64,000 bases of DNA, from positions 43,576,044-43,640,043 of the forward strand of contig BTRK01000003.1 in assembly GCA_036245805.1 (NCBI GenBank), written 5' to 3'. This DNA comes from Pristionchus mayeri. Lineage: Eukaryota; Nematoda; Chromadorea; Rhabditida; Neodiplogasteridae. The stretch's first letter is position 1. The number at the start of each line of letters is the position of its first letter. The notes beneath the pieces are model-generated. The model saw nothing but the letters and a program-made list of their open reading frames with translations, did not search any database and was not told the origin of the DNA. Made by a program: the position numbers and the translations under genes. Positions 27,201 through 40,754 of the stretch are shown here, piece by piece.

Positions 27201-29428
27201 AAATTTCGAGGCCAGACGTCTTTTGGTTGAAGAGTTCTAAAATGACCGAGTTCTAAAATGACCAGTTCTAAAATGACCATGTCATTGTTTACTGTTCGAG
27301 TTCTAAAACGACCATGTCCAATTTCGAGGCCAGGCGCCTTTTATTTGGAGAGTTCTAAAATGACCGAGTTCTAAAATGACCAGTTCTAAAATTACCATGT
27401 CATTGTTTACTGTTCGAGTTCTAAAACGACCATGTCCAATTTCGAGGCCAGGCGCCTTTTATTTGGAGAGTTCTAAAATGACCGAGTTCTAAAATGACCA
27501 GTTCTAAAATGACCATGTCATTGTTTACTGTTCGAGTTCTAAAACGATCATGTGAAATTTCGAGGCCAGACGTCTTTTAGTTGAAGAGTTCTAAAATAAC
27601 TGAGTTCTAAAATGACCAGTTCTAAAATGACTATGTCATTGTTTACTGTTCGAGTTCTAAAACGATCATGTGAAATTTCGAGGCCAGACGTCTTTTAGTT
27701 GAAGAGTTCTAAAATAACCGAGTTCTAAAATGACCAGTTCTAAAATGACTATGTCATTGTTTACTGTTCGAGTTCTAAAACGACCATGTCCAATTTCGAG
27801 GCCAGGCGCCTTTTATTTGGAGAGTTCTAAAATAACCGAGTTCTAAAATGACCAGTTCTAAAATGACTATGTCATTGTTTACTGTTTGAGTTCTAAAACG
27901 ATCATGTGAAATTTCGAGGCCAGACGTCTTTTAGTTGAAGAGTTCTAAAACGACCGAGCTCTAAAATGACCAGTTCTAAAATGACCATCTCATTGTTTAC
28001 TGTTCGAGTTCTAAAACGATCATGTGAAATTTCGAGGCCAGACGTCTTTTAGTTGAAGAGTTCTAAAATAACTGAGTTCTAAAATGACCAGTTCTAAAAT
28101 GACTATGTCATTGTTTACTGTTCGAGTTCTAAAACGATCATGTGAAATTTCGAGGCCAGACGTCTTTTAGTTGAAGAGTTCTAAAATAACTGAGTTCTAA
28201 AATGACCAGTTCTAAAATGACTATGTCATTGTTTACTGTTCGAGTTCTAAAACGATCATGTGAAATTTCGAGGCCAGACGTCTTTTAGTTGAAGAGTTCT
28301 AAAATAACCGAGTTCTAAAATGACCAGTTCTAAAATGACTATGTCATTGTTTACTGTTCGAGTTCTAAAACGACCATGTCCAATTTCGAGGCCAGGCGCC
28401 TTTTATTTGGAGAGTTCTAAAATAACCGAGTTCTAAAATGACCAGTTCTAAAATGACTATGTCATTGTTTACTGTTTGAGTTCTAAAACGATCATGTGAA
28501 ATTTCGAGGCCAGACGTCTTTTGGTTGAAGAGTTCTAAAATGACCGAGTTCTAAAATGACCAGTTCTAAAATGACCATGTCATTGTTTACTGTTCGAGTT
28601 CTAAAACGACCATGTCCAATTTCGAGGCCAGGCGCCTTTTATTTGGAGAGTTCTAAAATGACCGAGTTCTAAAATGACCAGTTCTAAAATTACCATGTCA
28701 TTGTTTACTGTTCGAGTTCTAAAACGACCATGTCCAATTTCGAGGCCAGGCGCCTTTTATTTGGAGACTTCTAAAATGACCGAGTTCTAAAATGACCAGT
28801 TCTAAAATGACCATGTCATTGTTTACTGTTCGAGTTCTAAAACGATCATGTGAAATTTCGAGGCCAGACGTCTTTTAGTTGAAGAGTTCTAAAATAACTG
28901 AGTTCTAAAATGACCAGTTCTAAAATGACTATGTCATTGTTTACTGTTCGAGTTCTAAAACGATCATGTGAAATTTCGAGGCCAGACGTCTTTTAGTTGA
29001 AGAGTTCTAAAATAACCGAGTTCTAAAATGACCAGTTCTAAAATGACTATGTCATTGTTTACTGTTCGAGTTCTAAAACGACCATGTCCAATTTCGAGGC
29101 CAGGCGCCTTTTATTTGGAGAGTTCTAAAATAACCGAGTTCTAAAATGACCAGTTCTAAAATGACTATGTCATTGTTTACTGTTTGAGTTCTAAAACGAT
29201 CATGTGAAATTTCGAGGCCAGACGTCTTTTAGTTGAAGAGTTCTAAAACGACCGAGCTCTAAAATGACCAGTTCTAAAATGACCATCTCATTGTTTACTG
29301 TTCGAGTTCTAAAACGATCATGTAAAATTTCGAGGCCAGACGTCTTTTGGTTGAAGAGTTCAAAAATGACCGAGTTCTAAAATGACCAGTTCTAAAATGA
29401 CCGAGTTCTAAAATGAGAGTTCTAAAAT
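12240..29428. repeat. middle satellite sector without inserts
   Basis: Here type-A (AGACGTCT) and type-B (AGGCGCCT) monomers are interleaved in short multi-monomer units and no foreign block occurs. A 756-bp unit marked by ATTATCATG repeats at 13,121, 13,877 and 14,633. A 1,024-bp unit is marked by the rare TTTCGACGCCAG at about 21,641 and 22,665. A run of ATAACC plus type-A monomers fills 17.1-17.7 kb. No gene or RNA gene is visible. Confidence 0.85.
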
Positions 29429-29593
29429 GATACACCCTCGCTGGTACCGACCTGCGTACTCTTCTCAATCACATCGCTCTCCTCATTATTGGGCATCTCG
29501 TCATTATTCTCCATCTTAGGTTTGTCGTGTTCTGTATCTTGTTCTGCGACATTACTGCAAGAATAGATGGTTCGGATAGCACTCGGTGAGTAG
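29429..29593 (-). pseudogene. captured exon fragment, insert copy 13 (isolated)
   Basis: Same block with GCGACATT, about 17 kb from the nearest other copy. Its left flank carries GAGTTCAAAAATG and its right flank a CGATAATGTG monomer, both marks of copies 8 and 9. It therefore looks like a segment moved from the 8-10 kb sector by long-range exchange, not a fresh insertion. Confidence 0.6.
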
Positions 29594-32500
29594 AGTTCTA
29601 AAACGACCGAGTTCTAAAATGACCAGTTCTAAAATGACTTTGTCATTGTTTACTGTTTGAGTTCTAAAACGATAATGTGAAATTTCGAGGCCAGACGTCT
29701 TTTGGTTGAAGAGTTCTAAAATGACCGAGTTCTAAAATGACCAGTTCTAAAATGACCATGTCATTGTTTACTGTTCGAGTTCTAAAACGACCATGTCCAA
29801 TTTCGAGGCCAGGCGCCTTTTATTTGGAGAGTTCTAAAATGACCGAGTTCTAAAATGACCAGTTCTAAAATTACCATGTCATTGTTTACTGTTCGAGTTC
29901 TAAAACGACCATGTCCAATTTCGAGGCCAGGCGCCTTTTATTTGGAGAGTTCTAAAATAACCGAGTTCTAAAATGACCAGTTCTAAAATGACTATGTCAT
30001 TGTTTACTGTTTGAGTTCTAAAACGATCATGTGAAATTTCGAGGCCAGACGTCTTTTAGTTGAAGAGTTCTAAAATGACCGAGTTCTAAAATGACCAGTT
30101 CTAAAATGACCATGTCATTGTTTACTGTTCGAGTTCTAAAACGATCATGTGAAATTTCGAGGCCAGACGTCTTTTAGTTGAAGAGTTCTAAAATAACTGA
30201 GTTCTAAAATGACCAGTTCTAAAATGACTATGTCATTGTTTACTGTTCGAGTTCTAAAACGATCATGTGAAATTTCGAGGCCAGACGTCTTTTAGTTGAA
30301 GAGTTCTAAAATAACCGAGTTCTAAAATGACCAGTTCTAAAATGACTATGTCATTGTTTACTGTTTGAGTTCTAAAACGATCATGTGAAATTTCGAGGCC
30401 AGACGTCTTTTAGTTGAAGAGTTCTAAAACGACCGAGCTCTAAAATGACCAGTTCTAAAATGACCATCTCATTGTTTACTGTTCGAGTTCTAAAACGACC
30501 ATGTCAAATTTCGAGGCCAGACGCCTTTTTGTTGAAGAGTTCTAAAATAACCGAGTTCTAAAATGACCAGTTCTAAAATGACTATGCCATTGTTTACTGT
30601 TTGAGTTCTAAAACGATCATGTAAAATTTCGAGGCCAGACGTCTTTTAGTTGAAGAGTTCTAAAATAACCGAGTTCTAAAATGACCAGTTCTAAAATGAC
30701 TATGTCATTGTTTACTGTTCGAGTTCTAAAACGACCATGTCCAATTTCGAGGCCAGGCGCCTTTTATTTGGAGAGTTCTAAAATAACCGAGTTCTAAAAT
30801 GACCAGTTCTAAAATGACTATGTCATTGTTTACTGTTCGAGTTCTAAAACGACCATGTCCAATTTCGAGGCCAGGCGCCTTTTATTTGGAGAGTTCTAAA
30901 ATAACCGAGTTCTAAAATGACCAGTTCTAAAATGATTATGTCATTGTTTACTGTTTGAGTTCTAAAACGATCATGTAAAATTTCGAGGCCAGACGTCTTT
31001 TAGTTGAAGAGTTCTAAAATGACCGAGTTCTAAAACGACCGAGCTCTAAAATGACCAGTTCTAAAATTACCATGTCATTGTTTACTGTTCGAGTTCTAAA
31101 ACGACCATGTCCAATTTCGAGGCCAGGCGCCTTTTATTTGGAGAGTTCTAAAATAACCGAGTTCTAAAATGACCAGTTCTAAAATGACTATGTCATTGTT
31201 TACTGTTTGAGTTCTAAAACGATCATGTGAAATTTCGAGGCCAGACGTCTTTTAGTTGAAGAGTTCTAAAACGACCGAGCTCTAAAATGACCAGTTCTAA
31301 AATGACCATCTCATTGTTTACTGTTCGAGTTCTAAAACGACCATGTCAAATTTCGAGGCCAGACGCCTTTTTGTTGAAGAGTTCTAAAATAACCGAGTTC
31401 TAAAATGACCAGTTCTAAAATGACTATGCCATTGTTTACTGTTTGAGTTCTAAAACGATCATGTAAAATTTCGAGGCCAGACGTCTTTTAGTTGAAGAGT
31501 TCTAAAATAACCGAGTTCTAAAATGACCAGTTCTAAAATGACTATGTCATTGTTTACTGTTCGAGTTCTAAAACGACCATGTCCAATTTCGAGGCCAGGC
31601 GCCTTTTATTTGGAGAGTTCTAAAATAACCGAGTTCTAAAATGACCAGTTCTAAAATGACTATGTCATTGTTTACTGTTCGAGTTCTAAAACGACCATGT
31701 CCAATTTCGAGGCCAGGCGCCTTTTATTTGGAGAGTTCTAAAATAACCGAGTTCTAAAATGACCAGTTCTAAAATGATTATGTCATTGTTTACTGTTTGA
31801 GTTCTAAAACGATCATGTAAAATTTCGAGGCCAGACGTCTTTTAGTTGAAGAGTTCTAAAATGACCGAGTTCTAAAACGACCGAGCTCTAAAATGACCAG
31901 TTCTAAAATTACCATGTCATTGTTTACTGTTCGAGTTCTAAAACGACCATGTCCAATTTCGAGGCCAGGCGCCTTTTATTTGGAGAGTTCTAAAATAACC
32001 GAGTTCTAAAATGACCAGTTCTAAAATGATTATGTCATTGTTTACTGTTTGAGTTCTAAAACGATCATGTAAAATTTCGAGGCCAGACGTCTTTTAGTTG
32101 AAGAGTTCTAAAATGACCGAGTTCTAAAACGACAGAGTTCTAAAATGACCAGTTCTAAAATTACCATGTCATTGTTTACTGTTCGAGTTCTAAAACGACC
32201 ATGTCCAATTTCGAGGCCAGGCGCCTTTTATTTGAAGAGTTCTAAAATAACCGAGTTCTAAAATGACCAGTTCTAAAATGACTATGTCATTGTTTACTGT
32301 TTGAGTTCTAAAACGATCATGTAAAATTTCGAGGCCAGACGTCTTTTAGTTGAAGAGTTCTAAAATGACCGAGTTCTAAAACGACCGAGCTCTAAAATGA
32401 CCAGTTCTAAAATTACCATATCATTGTTTACTGTTCGAGTTCTAAAACGACCATGTCCAATTTCGAGGCCAGGCGCCTTTTATTTGGAGAGTTCTAAAAT

Positions 32501-33099
32501 AACCGAGTTCTAAAATGACCAGTTCTAAAATGATTATGTCATTGTTTACTGTTTGAGTACTAAAACGATCATGTAAAATTTCGAGGCCAGACGTCTTTTA
32601 GTTGAAGAGTTCTAAAATGACCGAGTTCTAAAACGACAGAGTTCTAAAATGACCAGTTCTAAAATTACCATGTCATTGTTTACTGTTTGAGTTCTAAAAC
32701 GATCATGTGAAATTTCGAGGCCAGACGTCTTTTAGTTGAAGAGTTCTAAAATGACCGAGTTCTAAAACGACCGAGTTCTAAAATTACCATGTCATTGTTT
32801 ACTGTTCGAGTTCTAAAACGACCATGTCCAATTTCGAGGCCAGGCGCCTTTTATTTGAAGAGTTCTAAAATAACCGAGTTCTAAAATGACCAGTTCTAAA
32901 ATGACTATGTCATTGTTTACTGTTTGAGTTCTAAAACGATCATGTAAAATTTCGAGGCCAGACGTCTTTTAGTTGAAGAGTTCTAAAATGACCGAGTTCT
33001 AAAACGACCGAGCTCTAAAATGACCAGTTCTAAAATTACCATGTCATTGTTTACTGTTCGAGTTCTAAAACGACAGAGTTCTAAAATGACCAGTTCTAA

Positions 33100-34195
33100 A
33101 ATTACCATGTCATTGTTTACTGTTCGAGTTCTAAAACGACCATGTCCAATTTCGAGGCCAGGCGCCTTTTATTTGAAGAGTTCTAAAATGACCAGTTCTA
33201 AAATGACCAGTTCTAAAATGACTATGTCATTGTTTACTGTTTGAGTTCTAAAACGATCATGTAAAATTTCGAGGCCAGACGTCTTTTAGTTGAAGAGTTC
33301 TAAAATGACCGAGTTCTAAAACGACCGAGCTCTAAAATGACCAGTTCTAAAATTACCATGTCATTGTTTACTGTTCGAGTTCTAAAACGACCATGTCCAA
33401 TTTCGAGGCCAGGCGCCTTTTATTTGGAGAGTTCTAAAATAACCGAGTTCTAAAATGACCAGTTCTAAAATGACTATGTCATTGTTTACTGTTTGAGTTC
33501 TAAAACGATCATGTGAAATTTCGAGGCCAGACGTCTTTTAGTTGAAGAGTTCTAAAATGACCGAGTTCTAAAACGACCGAGTTCTGAAATTACCATGTCA
33601 TTGTTTACTGTTCGAGTTCTAAAACGACCATGTCCAATTTCGAGGCCAGGCGCCTTTTATTTGGAGAGTTCTAAAATAACCGAGTTCTAAAATGACCAGT
33701 TCTAAAATGACTATGTCATTGTTTACTGTTTGAGTTCTAAAACGATCATGTGAAATTTCGAGGCCAGACGTCTTTTAGTTGAAGAGTTCTAAAATGACCG
33801 AGTTCTAAAACGACCGAGTTCTAAAATGACCAGTTCTAAAATTACCATGTCATTGTTTACTGTTCGAGTTCTAAAACGATCATGTGAAATTTCGAGGCCA
33901 GACGTCTTTTAGTTGAAGAGTTCTAAAATGACCGAGTTCTAAAACGACAGAGTTCTAAAATTACCATGTCATTGTTTACTGTTCGAGTTCTAAAACGACC
34001 ATGTCCAATTTCGAGGCCAGGCGCCTTTTATTTGGAGAGTTCTAAAATAACCGAGTTCTAAAATGACCAGTTCTAAAATGACTATGTCATTGTTTACTGT
34101 TTGAGTTCTAAAACGATCATGTAAAATTTCGAGGCCAGACGTCTTTTAGTTGAAGAGTTCTAAAATGACCGAGTTCTAAAATGACCAGTTCTAAA
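33100..34195. repeat. satellite segment duplicated 6,559 bp downstream
   Basis: This segment corresponds to about 39,660-40,754 at a constant offset of 6,559 bp. Marks include a doubled GACCAGTTCTAAAATGACC run (33,187 and 39,746) and the single-base variant GTTCTGAAAT (33,581 and 40,140). The copies diverge just after ATTATCATG, where a type-B core follows in one and a type-A core in the other. Confidence 0.75.
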
Positions 34196-36540
34196 ATTAT
34201 CATGTCATTGTTTACTGTTCGAGTTCTAAAACGACCATGTCCAATTTCGAGGCCAGGCGCCTTTTATTTGGAGAGTTCTAAAATAACCGAGTTCTAAAAT
34301 GACCAGTTCTAAAATGACTATGTCATTGTTTACTGTTCGAGTTCTAAAACGACCATGTCCAATTTCGAGGCCAGGCGCCTTTTATTTGGAGAGTTCTAAA
34401 ATAACCGAGTTCTAAAATGACCAGTTCTAAAATGACTATGTCATTGTTTACTGTTCGAGTTCTAAAACGACCATGTCCAATTTCGAGGCCAGGCGCCTTT
34501 TATTTGGAGAGTTCTAAAATAACCGAGTTCTAAAATGACCAGTTCTAAAATGATTATGTCATTGTTTACTGTTTGAGTTCTAAAACGATCATGTAAAATT
34601 TCGAGGCCAGACGTCTTTTAGTTGAAGAGTTCTAAAATGACCGAGTTCTAAAACGACCGAGCTCTAAAATGACCAGTTCTAAAATTACCATGTCATTGTT
34701 TACTGTTCGAGTTCTAAAACGACCATGTCCAATTTCGAGGCCAGGCGCCTTTTATTTGGAGAGTTCTAAAATAACCGAGTTCTAAAATGACCAGTTCTAA
34801 AATGATTATGTCATTGTTTACTGTTTGAGTTCTAAAACGATCATGTAAAATTTCGAGGCCAGACGTCTTTTAGTTGAAGAGTTCTAAAATGACCGAGTTC
34901 TAAAACGACAGAGTTCTAAAATGACCAGTTCTAAAATTACCATGTCATTGTTTACTGTTCGAGTTCTAAAACGACCATGTCCAATTTCGAGGCCAGGCGC
35001 CTTTTATTTGAAGAGTTCTAAAATAACCGAGTTCTAAAATGACCAGTTCTAAAATGACTATGTCATTGTTTACTGTTTGAGTTCTAAAACGATCATGTAA
35101 AATTTCGAGGCCAGACGTCTTTTAGTTGAAGAGTTCTAAAATGACCGAGTTCTAAAACGACCGAGCTCTAAAATGACCAGTTCTAAAATTACCATGTCAT
35201 TGTTTACTGTTCGAGTTCTAAAACGACCATGTCCAATTTCGAGGCCAGGCGCCTTTTATTTGGAGAGTTCTAAAATAACCGAGTTCTAAAATGACCAGTT
35301 CTAAAATGACTATGTCATTGTTTACTGTTTGAGTTCTAAAACGATCATGTAAAATTTCGAGGCCAGACGTCTTTTAGTTGAAGAGTTCTAAAATGACCGA
35401 GTTCTAAAATGACCAGTTCTAAAATTATCATGTCATTGTTTACTGTTCGAGTTCTAAAACGACCATGTCCAATTTCGAGGCCAGGCGCCTTTTATTTGGA
35501 GAGTTCTAAAATAACCGAGTTCTAAAATGACCAGTTCTAAAATGACTATGTCATTGTTTACTGTTCGAGTTCTAAAACGACCATGTCCAATTTCGAGGCC
35601 AGGCGCCTTTTATTTGGAGAGTTCTAAAATAACCGAGTTCTAAAATGACCAGTTCTAAAATGACTATGTCATTGTTTACTGTTCGAGTTCTAAAACGACC
35701 ATGTCCAATTTCGAGGCCAGGCGCCTTTTATTTGGAGAGTTCTAAAATAACCGAGTTCTAAAATGACCAGTTCTAAAATGATTATGTCATTGTTTACTGT
35801 TTGAGTTCTAAAACGATCATGTAAAATTTCGAGGCCAGACGTCTTTTAGTTGAAGAGTTCTAAAATGACCGAGTTCTAAAACGACCGAGCTCTAAAATGA
35901 CCAGTTCTAAAATTACCATGTCATTGTTTACTGTTCGAGTTCTAAAACGACCATGTCCAATTTCGAGGCCAGGCGCCTTTTATTTGGAGAGTTCTAAAAT
36001 AACCGAGTTCTAAAATGACCAGTTCTAAAATGATTATGTCATTGTTTACTGTTTGAGTTCTAAAACGATCATGTAAAATTTCGAGGCCAGACGTCTTTTA
36101 GTTGAAGAGTTCTAAAATGACCGAGTTCTAAAACGACAGAGTTCTAAAATGACCAGTTCTAAAATTACCATGTCATTGTTTACTGTTCGAGTTCTAAAAC
36201 GACCATGTCCAATTTCGAGGCCAGGCGCCTTTTATTTGAAGAGTTCTAAAATAACCGAGTTCTAAAATGACCAGTTCTAAAATGACTATGTCATTGTTTA
36301 CTGTTTGAGTTCTAAAACGATCATGTAAAATTTCGAGGCCAGACGTCTTTTAGTTGAAGAGTTCTAAAATGACCGAGTTCTAAAACGACCGAGCTCTAAA
36401 ATGACCAGTTCTAAAATTACCATGTCATTGTTTACTGTTCGAGTTCTAAAACGACCATGTCCAATTTCGAGGCCAGGCGCCTTTTATTTGGAGAGTTCTA
36501 AAATAACCGAGTTCTAAAATGACCAGTTCTAAAATGATTA
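34141..36540. repeat. tandem duplication with 1,228-bp period
   Basis: The ATTATCATG monomer at 34,193 recurs at 35,421. Each is followed by three successive type-B monomers and then the GAGCTC and GACAGAGTTC marks at the same spacing. The match ends near 35,313 / 36,541, where GACTATG and GAGTTC on the left correspond to GATTATG and GAGTAC on the right. Confidence 0.75.
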
Positions 36541-39500
36541 TGTCATTGTTTACTGTTTGAGTACTAAAACGATCATGTAAAATTTCGAGGCCAGACGTCT
36601 TTTAGTTGAAGAGTTCTAAAATGACCGAGTTCTAAAACGACAGAGTTCTAAAATGACCAGTTCTAAAATTACCATGTCATTGTTTACTGTTCGAGTTCTA
36701 AAACGACCATGTCCAATTTCGAGGCCAGGCGCCTTTTATTTGAAGAGTTCTAAAATAACCGAGTTCTAAAATGACCAGTTCTAAAATGACTATGTCATTG
36801 TTTACTGTTTGAGTTCTAAAACGATCATGTAAAATTTCGAGGCCAGACGTCTTTTAGTTGAAGAGTTCTAAAATGACCGAGTTCTAAAACGACCGAGCTC
36901 TAAAATGACCAGTTCTAAAATTACCATGTCATTGTTTACTGTTCGAGTTCTAAAACGACCATGTCCAATTTCGAGGCCAGGCGCCTTTTATTTGGAGAGT
37001 TCTAAAATAACCGAGTTCTAAAATGACCAGTTCTAAAATGACTATGTCATTGTTTACTGTTTGAGTTCTAAAACGATCATGTGAAATTTCGAGGCCAGAC
37101 GTCTTTTAGTTGAAGAGTTCTAAAATGACCGAGTTCTAAAACGACCGAGTTCTAAAATTACCATGTCATTGTTTACTGTTCGAGTTCTAAAACGACCATG
37201 TCCAATTTCGAGGCCAGGCGCCTTTTATTTGAAGAGTTCTAAAATAACCGAGTTCTAAAATGACCAGTTCTAAAATGACTATGTCATTGTTTACTGTTTG
37301 AGTTCTAAAACGATCATGTAAAATTTCGAGGCCAGACGTCTTTTAGTTGAAGAGTTCTAAAATGACCGAGTTCTAAAACGACCGAGCTCTAAAATGACCA
37401 GTTCTAAAATTACCATGTCATTGTTTACTGTTCGAGTTCTAAAACGACCATGTCCAATTTCGAGGCCAGGCGCCTTTTATTTGGAGAGTTCTAAAATAAC
37501 CGAGTTCTAAAATGACCAGTTCTAAAATGACTATGTCATTGTTTACTGTTTGAGTTCTAAAACGATCATGTGAAATTTCGAGGCCAGACGTCTTTTAGTT
37601 GAAGAGTTCTAAAATGACCGAGTTCTAAAACGACCGAGTTCTAAAATTACCATGTCATTGTTTACTGTTCGAGTTCTAAAACGACCATGTCCAATTTCGA
37701 GGCCAGGCGCCTTTTATTTGAAGAGTTCTAAAATAACCGAGTTCTAAAATGACCAGTTCTAAAATGACTATGTCATTGTTTACTGTTTGAGTTCTAAAAC
37801 GATCATGTAAAATTTCGAGGCCAGACGTCTTTTAGTTGAAGAGTTCTAAAATGACCGAGTTCTAAAACGACCGAGCTCTAAAATGACCAGTTCTAAAATT
37901 ACCATGTCATTGTTTACTGTTCGAGTTCTAAAACGACAGAGTTCTAAAATGACCAGTTCTAAAATTACCATGTCATTGTTTACTGTTCGAGTTCTAAAAC
38001 GACCATGTCCAATTTCGAGGCCAGGCGCCTTTTATTTGGAGAGTTCTAAAATAACCGAGTTCTAAAATGACCAGTTCTAAAATGATTATGTCATTGTTTA
38101 CTGTTTGAGTTCTAAAACGATCATGTAAAATTTCGAGGCCAGACGTCTTTTAGTTGAAGAGTTCTAAAATGACCGAGTTCTAAAACGACAGAGTTCTAAA
38201 ATGACCAGTTCTAAAATTACCATGTCATTGTTTACTGTTCGAGTTCTAAAACGACCATGTCCAATTTCGAGGCCAGGCGCCTTTTATTTGAAGAGTTCTA
38301 AAATGACCAGTTCTAAAATGACCAGTTCTAAAATGACTATGTCATTGTTTACTGTTTGAGTTCTAAAACGATCATGTAAAATTTCGAGGCCAGACGTCTT
38401 TTAGTTGAAGAGTTCTAAAATGACCGAGTTCTAAAACGACCGAGCTCTAAAATGACCAGTTCTAAAATTACCATGTCATTGTTTACTGTTCGAGTTCTAA
38501 AACGACCATGTCCAATTTCGAGGCCAGGCGCCTTTTATTTGGAGAGTTCTAAAATAACCGAGTTCTAAAATGACCAGTTCTAAAATGATTATGTCATTGT
38601 TTACTGTTTGAGTACTAAAACGATCATGTAAAATTTCGAGGCCAGACGTCTTTTAGTTGAAGAGTTCTAAAATGACCGAGTTCTAAAACGACAGAGTTCT
38701 AAAATGACCAGTTCTAAAATTACCATGTCATTGTTTACTGTTCGAGTTCTAAAACGACCATGTCCAATTTCGAGGCCAGGCGCCTTTTATTTGAAGAGTT
38801 CTAAAATAACCGAGTTCTAAAATGACCAGTTCTAAAATGACTATGTCATTGTTTACTGTTTGAGTTCTAAAACGATCATGTAAAATTTCGAGGCCAGACG
38901 TCTTTTAGTTGAAGAGTTCTAAAATGACCGAGTTCTAAAACGACCGAGCTCTAAAATGACCAGTTCTAAAATTACCATGTCATTGTTTACTGTTTGAGTT
39001 CTAAAACGATCATGTGAAATTTCGAGGCCAGACGTCTTTTAGTTGAAGAGTTCTAAAATGACCGAGTTCTAAAACGACCGAGTTCTAAAATTACCATGTC
39101 ATTGTTTACTGTTCGAGTTCTAAAACGACCATGTCCAATTTCGAGGCCAGGCGCCTTTTATTTGAAGAGTTCTAAAATAACCGAGTTCTAAAATGACCAG
39201 TTCTAAAATGACTATGTCATTGTTTACTGTTTGAGTTCTAAAACGATCATGTAAAATTTCGAGGCCAGACGTCTTTTAGTTGAAGAGTTCTAAAATGACC
39301 GAGTTCTAAAACGACCGAGCTCTAAAATGACCAGTTCTAAAATTACCATGTCATTGTTTACTGTTCGAGTTCTAAAACGACAGAGTTCTAAAATGACCAG
39401 TTCTAAAATTACCATGTCATTGTTTACTGTTCGAGTTCTAAAACGACCATGTCCAATTTCGAGGCCAGGCGCCTTTTATTTGGAGAGTTCTAAAATAACC

Positions 39501-39659
39501 GAGTTCTAAAATGACCAGTTCTAAAATGATTATGTCATTGTTTACTGTTTGAGTTCTAAAACGATCATGTAAAATTTCGAGGCCAGACGTCTTTTAGTTG
39601 AAGAGTTCTAAAATGACCGAGTTCTAAAACGACAGAGTTCTAAAATGACCAGTTCTAAA

Positions 39660-40754
39660 ATTACCATGTCATTGTTTACTGTTCGAGTTCTAAAACGACC
39701 ATGTCCAATTTCGAGGCCAGGCGCCTTTTATTTGAAGAGTTCTAAAATGACCAGTTCTAAAATGACCAGTTCTAAAATGACTATGTCATTGTTTACTGTT
39801 TGAGTTCTAAAACGATCATGTAAAATTTCGAGGCCAGACGTCTTTTAGTTGAAGAGTTCTAAAATGACCGAGTTCTAAAACGACCGAGCTCTAAAATGAC
39901 CAGTTCTAAAATTACCATGTCATTGTTTACTGTTCGAGTTCTAAAACGACCATGTCCAATTTCGAGGCCAGGCGCCTTTTATTTGGAGAGTTCTAAAATA
40001 ACCGAGTTCTAAAATGACCAGTTCTAAAATGACTATGTCATTGTTTACTGTTTGAGTTCTAAAACGATCATGTGAAATTTCGAGGCCAGACGTCTTTTAG
40101 TTGAAGAGTTCTAAAATGACCGAGTTCTAAAACGACCGAGTTCTGAAATTACCATGTCATTGTTTACTGTTCGAGTTCTAAAACGACCATGTCCAATTTC
40201 GAGGCCAGGCGCCTTTTATTTGGAGAGTTCTAAAATAACCGAGTTCTAAAATGACCAGTTCTAAAATGACTATGTCATTGTTTACTGTTTGAGTTCTAAA
40301 ACGATCATGTGAAATTTCGAGGCCAGACGTCTTTTAGTTGAAGAGTTCTAAAATGACCGAGTTCTAAAACGACCGAGTTCTAAAATGACCAGTTCTAAAA
40401 TTACCATGTCATTGTTTACTGTTCGAGTTCTAAAACGATCATGTGAAATTTCGAGGCCAGACGTCTTTTAGTTGAAGAGTTCTAAAATGACCGAGTTCTA
40501 AAACGACAGAGTTCTAAAATTACCATGTCATTGTTTACTGTTCGAGTTCTAAAACGACCATGTCCAATTTCGAGGCCAGGCGCCTTTTATTTGGAGAGTT
40601 CTAAAATAACCGAGTTCTAAAATGACCAGTTCTAAAATGACTATGTCATTGTTTACTGTTTGAGTTCTAAAACGATCATGTAAAATTTCGAGGCCAGACG
40701 TCTTTTAGTTGAAGAGTTCTAAAATGACCGAGTTCTAAAATGACCAGTTCTAAA
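39660..40754. repeat. partner of the 33.1-34.2 kb duplicated segment
   Basis: Carries the same rare marks as 33,100-34,195 at +6,559 bp, about five higher-order units away. This implies exchange over several kilobases, not only between neighbouring units. Confidence 0.75.

Noticed and set aside
33020..39509. Open frames of 60-74 codons in the satellite (33,020, 37,883 and 39,327)
   Set aside because: They are the subrepeat and core read in a phase that lacks stops in a few monomers. The same monomers elsewhere contain stops, and the frames have no independent coding signal.
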